Origin: JAEUMW01 sp963734295 | Lineage (GTDB): Bacteria; Pseudomonadota; Gammaproteobacteria; Burkholderiales; JAEUMW01 | Direction of reading: 5' to 3' | Length of the DNA stretch: 64,000 nt | Assembly: GCA_963734295.1 (NCBI GenBank) | Contig: CAVTGS010000009.1 | Coordinates: 1-64,000 of the forward strand | Shown here: piece after piece, positions 15,372-23,718 of the stretch | Numbering within the stretch: the first letter of the stretch is position 1 | Layout of the letters: each line of letters begins with the position of its first letter | Notes under the pieces: model-generated | What the model was told of the DNA's origin: nothing | The model's database searches: none | Seen by the model: only the letters and a program-made list of their open reading frames with translations | Program-made: the position numbers and the translations under genes

Positions 15372-17953
15372 ATGTCCGATCTCCGATGCCGGGCCTTATG
15401 CGGTCTCGTTGCATTCCTGCTCGTGGCGGTGCCGGGCAGGGCGAGCATGGCGCAGCAGCACGATGCGGCACGCGGTATCGCGGCGCAAAACGCCGAGCTG
15501 GTAGCCGAGATCGCCGACGGTACGTCGGCGCTCGACCGTGCGCGCGCCGATCTCGCGCAGCTCCACAAGAGCAAGGACGATCTCGAAGAGAGCATGCACC
15601 GGATCGAGCGCAGTGCACAGGTGCACACGCACGACGGGGAGTTCGCGCGGACGGTGATCGAGGAGTTGCGCGTGCTGCCCAAGCCCGGGCGCTTCACGGG
15701 CGAGCGCATCGAGCGCGGCCGCATGCTGGAGGCGACGAGCGATGCGGACCTGCGCGACGAGCGTCGGCTGCGCGAGCTCGGTGATCTCGACGCTGCGGTC
15801 GCGAGGCGCCTGGCGGGCGGCGCAGCCGCCCGTGTCGGAAGCGCAACGGCCAGCAGGTCGAGGCTGCGGTGCGTGAGCTGCTGGCCGAGCAGGTCGCCCT
15901 GCTTACCCGGCTGGGCAAGCTGCGGCAGACGCTCATGCAAACCCTGCGCGAGACCATCGACGCCGAGCGCGACCTCGAGCAACGGAGCGACGCCGCGCGC
16001 GCGGAGCTGAACCGCCTGCTCTTCTGGATACCCGTCCCGCCAGGGACGCGGACGGTCCCCGAACTCGCGCAGTCGCTTGCCTGGACGACGTCGCCCACGA
16101 ACTGGCGCGCGGCCGGCGCGGTCCTGCGGGACGAGGCGATGCGCAGGCCGTTCTGGCCCGCCGTGGCCTTGGTGGTGGCTGCCGGCCTCTTCGCCGGGCG
16201 CAGGCGGTTGCAGCGCGGGCTCGTGTCGCTTGCGCCCGCCGCGGTCACCTACGAGCGCTATCGCATCGGCCATGCGCTGGTCGCGCTCGCGATCACGCTT
16301 GCCCTCGCGCTCCCCGGCCCGATCGTGATGTGGACTGTCGGCAACTTGCTCCGCTTCGCGCCCGATACCCAGCCATTCCCACAGGTCGTCGGCGATGTCC
16401 TGCCGCGAGTCGCCCTCCTGGTGCTGGCACTGTCCACCCTCGCGTGGCTTCTCGACCGCCGCGGCGTCGGGGTCAGCCACTTCGGCTGGGACGAGAGGTC
16501 GCTGACATTTGCCGCACGCGCGCTGCGCAGGTTTGCCGCGCTTTTCGTGCCGATGGTGTTCATCGCCGCCCTGAACTTACTGGAGCACGCGCCGTACGCC
16601 AACCGGGAGAGCCTGGGACGCCTCGCCATGAACGTCGCGATGATCGCGCTCGCCGTGTTCCTCGTGTACCTCCTGCGCCGCAAGAGCCCGTTGATGCAAC
16701 GACTCTTCGCGCGCGCGCCGCGCAGCTGGCCGGTCAAGCTGCATGCAGTGTGGTTAGGGGCGCTGGTCGCGGTGCCGCTCGGGACCGCGGCGCTCGCCGT
16801 CGCGGGCTACTTCGTGGCGGCCGCCTATTTCTTCGCGCGGATGTTGTACTCGCTGTTCCTCGTGATCGGCGCGCTGACGCTCTACGGTCTGATCGCGCTT
16901 TGGGTGCGTCTGCGGGGCTCCTCCCTCGTCTTGCGACAGGACAAGGAGGCGGCGCAGCCAGCGGACGCCGCGAGAGAAGAAGCCGGGAGCGAGATCGCCA
17001 AAGTGTCGTCGCCACGGCTCGACATCGCGGCGATCGGCGAGCAGACGCGATCGCTGCTCGATGTCCTCACCACGCTGGTGCTGCTCGGAGGGATGTGGGC
17101 AGTATGGAAAGACGCCGTACCGATGCTGTCGGTGATCGGCGACTACGCACTGTGGACCTCCACCGAAACCGTCGATGGAAAGCCGGTCACGCATGCGCTG
17201 ACCGTGACTGGCCTCTTCCTGGCGATCCTGGTCGGAGTGGTCACCGCCGTCGCCGTGCGCAACGTCGGCGCGCTCCTCGACATCGTGCTGCTGCAGCGGA
17301 TCGAAATGCAGGCCGACGCGACCTACGCGATCAAGGTCGTGGCGCGGTACGCGCTCACGGCCGCGGGCGTGATGCTCGCGTCCAACATCCTCGGCATCGG
17401 CTGGAGCGACGTGCAGTGGCTGGTCGCCGCCCTCAGCGTGGGTCTGGGTTTCGGGCTGCAGGAGATCTTCGCAAACTTCGTGTCGGGCCTCATCATCCTC
17501 GCCGAGCGCCCGATCCGCATCGGTGACGTCGTCACGGTCGGGGACGTCTCGGGGACAGTCTCCCGCATCCGCGCGCGCGCGACCATGCTCGTCGACTTCG
17601 ACAACAAGGAGGTCCTCATCCCGAACAAGTCGTTCATCACCGATCGCGTGATCAATTGGACCCTCTCGAACCAGACGACCCGGCTGCTGCTCAAGATCAG
17701 CGTGCCCACCGGGACCGACATGGCGCTGGCGCAACGGGTGATACTCGAAACGGTGCAACGCAACCCCGACGTGCTGCGCGAGCCGTTGCCATCGGTCTTC
17801 TTCGCGGGTTTCGGCGCCAGCTCGCTCGACTTCGAGATTCACGCATTTGTCGACTCCTTGAACAAGCGGCTGCGCGTGCAGCACGAGATCAACCTCGCGG
17901 TGGACGGCGTGTTGCGGGAGAAGGGCATCAAGACTCCCTCGGCGCTCACGTAG
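15372..17953 (+). CDS. MscK/KefA-like large mechanosensitive channel, one frameshift
   Basis: Inner-membrane mechanosensitive channel. The ATG at 15372 follows GGAGGAG and gives a signal peptide (LVAFLLVAVPGRASMAQQ) and a periplasmic coiled-coil region (AELVAEIADGTSALDRARAD). One frame change near 15.83 kb leads into the remaining 690 residues, which carry many transmembrane helices. The C-terminal MscS core has the pore helix GLGFGLQEIFANFVSG, followed by IGDVVTVGDVSGTV and KEVLIPNKSFITD. The length fits MscK-type channels. Part of this gene, 17241 onward, reappears at 46.4 kb fused to a pqiA start. Confidence 0.82.
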
Positions 17954-18019
17954 CTTGCGGGAACCGGCTGGAAACGGAAATGCAGCGGCGCGATCGGTGG
18001 CGGCGTTTCAGCAGGCATC

Positions 18020-18416
18020 GGCGTGCTTAGTTGCGCGCGGGCGGATACGACAGTTCGACCTACGAGCTCACCTACGATCCGGGACCGATCGGGCGGTGGC
18101 GAAGCAGCGTTTCGATGTATCCTTCGCGCGGAAATGCTACAACACGGCTGGGGTATCCTACGGACTGCAGGCAGGGGCACAGTCGTTCAGCTACGTCATG
18201 TTCTTCATGAACGAGTCGTCGTGGCGGGCACTGAACTCGTATGAGGGTCTACAGATCGGTGTCGGTCCGAGTGTCGTGGTTCTGGACGAGGGAAAAGCGA
18301 AGTCGATTACCTCCGCGACTTTGACGAGCGACGTCTATGCCTTCGTCTTCGGCCAGCAGGGATTGATGGCAGGTGCCGGCCTGCAGGGGACGAAGATTAC
18401 CCGGCTCAACTGGTAG
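18020..18416 (+). pseudogene. chimeric remnant: tail of a 26763-type gene joined to a SYLF (Ysc84) domain
   Basis: The first 110 bases decode, with one gap, as LRAGGYDSSTYELTYDPG and AVAKQRFDVSFARK. This is the C-terminus of the small protein encoded intact at 26763-27188. In the same frame and without a stop it continues into YNTAGVSYGLQAGAQSFSY, MNESSWRALNSYEG, VGPSVVVLDEGKAKS and the end GLMAGAGLQGTKIT, which is the C-terminal half of a SYLF lipid-binding domain. The SYLF N-terminal half and signal peptide are absent. Two truncated genes have been joined by deletion; no function is expected. Confidence 0.65.
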
Positions 18417-18473
18417 CGGCGCAGACCGATACTTCTGGAGACTTCAATACACGTTGAGGAAGGGAGGACGGAC

Positions 18474-19297
18474 ATGAATCGAAAGTTCGAGCTGATGCGG
18501 CATCGGGCCGCCCTGATCCTTGCCACGATCGCCATGGTGGCCGCGATACCCGCCAACGCCGCTGAAGACATGTTCGACGGCAACTGGCACTTCAGCGTCA
18601 CTCCGTATCTCTGGCTGCCTTACGTCGACGGAACGGTGAACTATTCGGTGGGCCGCGGCGGCAGCATCAATGCCGAGGTCGACCCGGGCAGCTACCTCCA
18701 GAGCCTCGACTTCGCGGGCATGGTCACCGGCGAGGCGCGCAAGGGCGAGTGGTCGGTGTTCACCGACTACATCTTCCTGCACTTGAGCAGCGACAGGTCG
18801 CCCGTCCGCTATGTCACGGACCCGATCGGAAATGTCGACGTCCCGCTCAGCATTGCGGGGTCGACGAGCGTTGTCTCCAACGTCTGGACGCTGGCGGGCG
18901 GCTATACGGCGTGGCGTGGGGAGTCGGCGTTCGCCGACGTGTTCGGGGGGGTCCGCCTGCTAGACTTCCAGACCACGATCGGGCTGGAACTTCGCGACAC
19001 CGGTCATCACCTTGCCACCCGGGGGCAGTACGTCGCGAGACATTGAACAAGTGGGACGGGATCGCAGGCTTCAAGGGCCAGGTGCGTTTCGGCGACAGCA
19101 AGTGGTCCATGCCCTATTACGTCGACATTGGTACCGGTTCGAACAACTGGACGTGGCAGGCGCTGCTTGGCTTGGGCTATGAGTTCGGCTGGGGTGAGCT
19201 GTCGCTGGTGGTGCGCAGCCTCAACTACTACTTCGACGACGACAAGCTCGACCTCCACTTGACCGGTCCCGCGCTGGGCGCGACGTTCAGGTTCTGA
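18474..19297 (+). CDS. outer-membrane beta-barrel protein, copy 1 (two frameshifts)
   Basis: Homologue of the intact protein at 48597-49415. The signal peptide ends AAIPANAAEDM, then the family opening MFDGNWHFSVTPYLWLPYVD and barrel strands up to WRGESAFADVFGG. Compared base by base with the intact copy, an extra G in the GGG run near 18977 and a second shift near 19040 break the frame. After them TLNKWDGIAGFKGQVRFGDS runs on to the C-terminal LGATFRF, with the terminal Phe typical of outer-membrane proteins. Its last 11 bases overlap the end of the convergent AraC gene. Confidence 0.72.
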
Positions 19298-20060
19298 GGT
19301 CGACGCCGCTCGTAAGCGCGCTGCGTCGACTGCGCCAATCCGCCGGCGTGGTCCCCGACCAGCGCCGGAACGCCCGGGTGAACGCGCTCGAATCGGCGTA
19401 GTCGAGCGCCGCAGCGATCTCGGTGATCGGCATGCCCGTCTCCTCCAGGAATTGCCGCGCGATCTCGAAACGCGCTTCGTCCACCAGCGCCTTGAAGGTC
19501 GTGCCGCGCTCCCGGAGGCGCCGGTTCAGCGTGCGCCGGTGGATCGATAGAAGGTCCGCCACCTGATGGAGAGAGCCACCGCTGCTGGTAAGCAGGGACC
19601 GCAGCACGCGCCGCAGTTGGTTCACGACATCGCCGCGTCCCTGTGCCTCGAGGACCGCGACCTGCGTCTCGAGCATCTGGCGCAACCGCGAATCGGCGCC
19701 CGGCAGCCGGCGCTCGAGCCAGGCTGCGGGGAACACGAGTGCCGCCTGCTCGGCGTCGAACCGAGGCGAAATGCCGAAGAAGCGGCGGTGGGGCACGACG
19801 TTGGCCGGCTTCGAGCGGGCAAGGAGCACCTCGATTGGGGCCCAGGCGGGACCGCACAGCGATCGCATGATGTTGAAGGCAATGGCGATGGCGCCGTCGT
19901 GGATCTGACCGATACCCTCGACTCCCGGTTGATAGATCCCGTATGCGAACATCGCCACGCCGCCGCGCGCGGTCAGTACCGGGATACCGCCCTGATCGTG
20001 GAGATGAAAGTGAAGGATCAGACTGCGCAGCGCCGACCCCACGTCCGGCGCGTTCTGCAT
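19287..20060 (-). CDS. AraC-family regulator, N-terminally truncated
   Basis: Transcription regulator with an AraC helix-turn-helix C-terminus (VADLLSIHRRTLNRRL, ITEIAAALDYADSSAFTRAF, WSGTTPADWR) and part of a PF12625-type N-terminal domain (MRSLCGPAWAPIEVLLAR). Homology continues above the ATG at 20060 as CPHFGLLVGQRAGGESLGL up to about 20129, where an in-frame TAG stops it. Compared with the 364-residue paralogue at 21914-23008, roughly the first 80 residues are missing. It is divergent from the DUF1254 gene at 20295, the usual arrangement for a regulator and its target, but is probably impaired. Confidence 0.7.
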   Translation of the reverse strand: MQNAPDVGSALRSLILHFHLHDQGGIPVLTARGGVAMFAYGIYQPGVEGIGQIHDGAIAIAFNIMRSLCGPAWAPIEVLLARSKPANVVPHRRFFGISPRFDAEQAALVFPAAWLERRLPGADSRLRQMLETQVAVLEAQGRGDVVNQLRRVLRSLLTSSGGSLHQVADLLSIHRRTLNRRLRERGTTFKALVDEARFEIARQFLEETGMPITEIAAALDYADSSAFTRAFRRWSGTTPADWRSRRSALTSGVDLRT

Positions 20061-20294
20061 CAGGTGGCCGACGAGGCCCAGCGACTCGCCACCTGCCCGC
20101 TGGCCGACCAGGAGCCCGAAATGCGGGCAGCGCGTGCGCTATCGAATCCAGCCTGATTGTCGCGAAATGTCTGGCGAGAATCACCAGACCTGGGGACAAT
20201 CTGCCATTTTTTATGATAACGGATGCACCATCAGCGATGCCACCCTGCAGGAGCGCGGTGGCGGCAGCGGTTCGAACAGGAAGGGAGGCGAATA

Positions 20295-21777
20295 ATGGCA
20301 ATCCGCAAGCTTTCTATTCTTAGTTGGGCACTTGGCGGCATTGTTGCCGTGACCCTGCTCGCCGGCTGCGGCAAGCAGGACGACGCGATCACGCAAGCCG
20401 AGAAGAAGGACGCGGCCGCCGGCGTGCCGGCGCCCGGCATCGCGGAGGTCAAGGCCATCGCCGAGGAAGGCTTCATCTACGGCCTGCCGATCGTGATGAA
20501 CTACGCCGTCATGTACGAGTACGCGGTCGACAAGAACTCGGGCCAGTTCAAGGCGCCGTTCAACCAGATCTACAACGAGGCCCGCGTCTTCACCTACCAG
20601 GACACGGCGATCGTCACGCCGAACAGCGACACGCCGTACTCGCTGCTGTGGATGGACCTGCGCGCCGAGCCGATGGTGCTGTCGGTGCCGGCGGTCGACA
20701 AGAAGCGCTACTACTCGGTGATGCTGACCGACGGCAACACCTTCAACTACGGCTACATCGGCAGCCGCGCCACCGGCAACGACGCCGGCGACTACATGGT
20801 CGTCGGCCCGAACTGGAAGGGCGAGACGCCGGCGGGCATCAAGAAGGTGTTCCGCTCGACCACCGATTTCTCGCTCGCCGCCTACCGCACCCAGCTCTTC
20901 GACGCCAAGGACATGCCCAACGTCGAGAAGGTGCAGGCGGGCTACAAGGTGCAGCCGCTCTCCGCGTATCTCAAGCAGCCTGCGCCCGCCGGCGGCGCCG
21001 GCGATCGACTTCCCGAAGATCGACAAGGAGCTGGTGAAGACCAACTTCTTCGAGTACCTGGACTTCGCGCTGCAGTTCGCGCCGGCCGGCCCCGAGGAAG
21101 AAGCGATCCGCGCCAAGCTCGCCAGCATCGGCATCGGCCCGGGCAAGAAGTTCAACTTCAAGGACCTCTCGGTCGAGCACAAGGCGGCCATCCTGCTGGC
21201 GATGAAGGAAGGCGACAGCAAGGTCGAGAAGTACCTCGAGGCCGGGCAGAAGGACATCAACGGCTGGAAGGTCGGCTCGCTGTTCGGCGACCGCGCTTTC
21301 TACAACGGCGACTGGCTGAAGCGCGCCGCCGCCGCCAAGGGCGGCATCTACGGCAACGATGCCGTCGAGGCCATGTATCCCGCTGACCAAGACGCTGGCC
21401 AACGGCGAAGACACTCGACGGCAGCCAAGCACAAGTACACGCTGACCTTCGCCAAGGACCAGTTCCCGCCGGTCAACGCCTTCTGGTCGGTGACCATGTA
21501 CGACGGCAAGACCCAGTTCCTGATCAAGAACCCGATCGACCGCTACCTGATCAACTCGCCGATGCTGCCGTCGATGAAGAAGAACGCGGACGGCTCGCTG
21601 ACGCTCTACATCCAGAAGGATTCGCCGGGCAAGGACAAGGAGTCGAACTGGCTGCCGGCGCCGGACGGGCCGATCTACCTGGTGATGCGTCTGTACTGGC
21701 CGAAGACCGAGGCGCCGTCGATCCTGCCGCCGGGTGAGGGCACTTGGCAGCCGCCTGCGGTGAAGCGCGTCGACTGA
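20295..21777 (+). CDS. DUF1254/DUF1214 lipoprotein, frameshifted
   Basis: Paralogue of the protein at 9002 but with a lipoprotein signal, VAVTLLAGCGK (Cys25). The ATG at 20295 follows AGGGAGG. DUF1254 blocks are IAEEGFIYGLPIVMNYAVMY and IVTPNSDTPYSLLWMDLRAE; DUF1214 blocks are FWSVTMYDGKTQFLIKNP and SPGKDKESNWLPAP. The frame breaks near 20.99 kb in a GC-rich run (PAGGAG, then IDFPKIDKELV), and a shorter double break lies around 21.38-21.42 kb (expected PLTKTLANGE). All domain blocks survive, so single-base errors or recent mutation are likely. It is flanked by two AraC regulators. Confidence 0.75.
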
Positions 21778-21913
21778 CCATTGATTGGGTTGAGAAGAGC
21801 GACCTCCGGTGTTCGCCGCCTTCGGCAAACTCTGGCTACGCGGCCGCGAGGCTTCGGATGATCCGCTCGCTTACTTCACATCGACGATGGGAACAACGCC
21901 TTGGCTACCAACT

Positions 21914-23008
21914 TTATTTCGTGTGCGAGGATGGTTCCCGCCTGCCTTCGGCAGACCGCACGCCCGCTCGCCACGCCGCGGGCGGCGAATTCGTCCACCG
22001 TCGGAACGCACGCGTGAAGGCACTTGCGTCGGCATAGTCCAGCGCCTCTGCAATCTCTGTCGTGGTCATGTCCGTGTCGGCAAGCAGCTGGCGCGCGGAC
22101 TCGTAGCGCACATCCTCCAAGAGTCGCCTAAAAGTCGTGCCCTGCGCGCCGAGAAGCCGGTGCAGCGTGCGCGTGGACATCGACATCAGGTCCGAGATCG
22201 CAGTCGCCGATCCGCGACCATCGAGAATCATCGTTCGCAGCGCCCTGCGGACCCGTTCGGCGCGATCGTTGTGCGCGAGCATCAGCTGCGTTGCCAACTC
22301 GCGCTGTAGAACGCTGCATGCCTGGGCGTCGTGACCCGGCGGCGCCTGGTCGAGCCAGGTTTTGCTGAATACGATGGCGGTGCGGTCGGCATCGAAGCGC
22401 AGCGCGGAGCGGAAGAACTTGCGGTAGGGGCCTACGTCCCTGGGCTTCGCGTGCGAGAACGACACTTCGCTGGGGAGCCAGCGCAGGCCGCAAAGGGCTT
22501 GCATGATCTCGAATTCGAATGCCATGACCAGGTCGTAGGCTTGTGCCGTGCCAGGCATGTCTCGTTGGTAGATCGCATAGCCGAAAGTGGCGTTCTCACC
22601 CTCGACGCTGTGCGTCGGCACACCACCGCGTGTTTGCAGGTGCAGATGCGAGATCAGGCTCGCCAGCGCCGTTCTAACGCTCGGCGATCGCTGCATGAGC
22701 TCACCAAGCATCCCCAGCCCCGAGATGTTCGCTCGTTGTCCCACGAGCAGCCCGAAATGGTCGCATCCGGTGACCTCGGCACAACGCTGGAGCAACTGGC
22801 CGCCCGTGCTGTAGGGAATGCAGTTGTCGGCGTTATCGAGTGTGCCGGGGTCGAGCCCGATGCTCGCCAGCACGTCCGCCGGTTCCACACTTCGCTCCCG
22901 CAGCAGCGGCGCAACGCCGAGCAGCGCAGCCACCCGCATGATGCCTTGTTCCGTGACTGTGACATCGGCTCCGGGACGTGGCTGCGATGGATTCAATTCG
23001 CTCGGCAC
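21914..23008 (-). CDS. AraC-family regulator with PF12625-type N-terminal domain
   Basis: Intact 364-residue regulator. The N-terminal ligand-binding type domain includes GCDHFGLLVGQRANISGLG and MQALCGLRWLPSEVSFSHA. The C-terminal AraC helix-turn-helix includes ISDLMSMSTRTLHRLLG and TTEIAEALDYADASAFTRAF, followed by RRWTNSPPAAWRAG. This subfamily includes OruR/ArgR-like regulators responding to small organic ligands; the ligand here is unknown. It is convergent with the DUF1254 gene and divergent from the sulfatase fragment and intact sulfatase downstream, which are possible targets. Confidence 0.88.
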   Translation of the reverse strand: MPSELNPSQPRPGADVTVTEQGIMRVAALLGVAPLLRERSVEPADVLASIGLDPGTLDNADNCIPYSTGGQLLQRCAEVTGCDHFGLLVGQRANISGLGMLGELMQRSPSVRTALASLISHLHLQTRGGVPTHSVEGENATFGYAIYQRDMPGTAQAYDLVMAFEFEIMQALCGLRWLPSEVSFSHAKPRDVGPYRKFFRSALRFDADRTAIVFSKTWLDQAPPGHDAQACSVLQRELATQLMLAHNDRAERVRRALRTMILDGRGSATAISDLMSMSTRTLHRLLGAQGTTFRRLLEDVRYESARQLLADTDMTTTEIAEALDYADASAFTRAFRRWTNSPPAAWRAGVRSAEGRREPSSHTK

Positions 23009-23079
23009 GAAAAACTCCTCTGAATCAACGAATACTCAAAGCCGTGGCCGAATATGTCAAGTTAAGAGTCCTGAGGCGG

Positions 23080-23694
23080 CGCTATTCGGCGTGATCACCG
23101 AGCTGTCGACCGGCTTCCCGGGCTATGACTCGATCATCGGCCAGGACAACGCCACCATCGGCCGGGTGCTTAAGGACAACGGCTTCGCCACTCGTGGTTC
23201 GGCAAGAATCACAACACGCCGGCCTTCCAGTACAGCGAAGCCGGCCCGTTCGACCAGTGGCCACCGGCATGGGCTTCGACTACTTCTACGGCTTCATGGG
23301 CGGCGAGACCGACCAGTACACGCCGTATCTGTTCCAGAACAACCGGCAGATCTTTCCGTGGATCGGCAAACCCGGCTACAATCTCACCACCGACATGGCG
23401 GACGAGGCCATCAGCTACCTGAAGGCGATCAGTGCCTCGGCGCCCGACAAGCCGTTCTTCCTGTACTACGCAACCAGCGGCACCCATTCGCCGCACCAGC
23501 CGAAGCCCGAATTCGTCGACGCGTTCAAGGGCAAGTTCGACAAGGGCTGGAACGCGTTGCGCGAAGAGATCTTCGCACCAGAAGCACATCCCGTGACCGT
23601 GAATCCGGTTGACGCCGTTTCGGACATCACCGCGCGCCGAGCGGGCGATGACATCATCGCGACCCCACGCGAAGCCAAACTGGCCGCGCGATAA
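23080..23694 (+). pseudogene. internal fragment of a sulfatase, frame broken
   Basis: Corresponds to a central slice of the sulfatase encoded just downstream. It reads FGVITELSTGFPGYDSIIG, then in shifted frames SWFGKNHNTPAFQYSEAGPF, MGFDYFYGFMGGETDQYTPY and SAPDKPFFLYYATSGTHSPH, up to LREEIFA. The N-terminus with the active-site Cys and the whole C-terminal half are missing. The 3' end runs into unrelated codons ending at 23694. Substitutions against the intact gene are numerous, so this is an old duplicate later truncated rather than an assembly duplication. Confidence 0.75.
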
Positions 23695-23718
23695 CTTGCT
23701 TGAGAAGGGATACTCAAT

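Noticed and set aside
16754..17884. A 376-codon minus-strand open frame
   Set aside because: It lies opposite the MscS core of the MscK-like channel and has no domain of its own.
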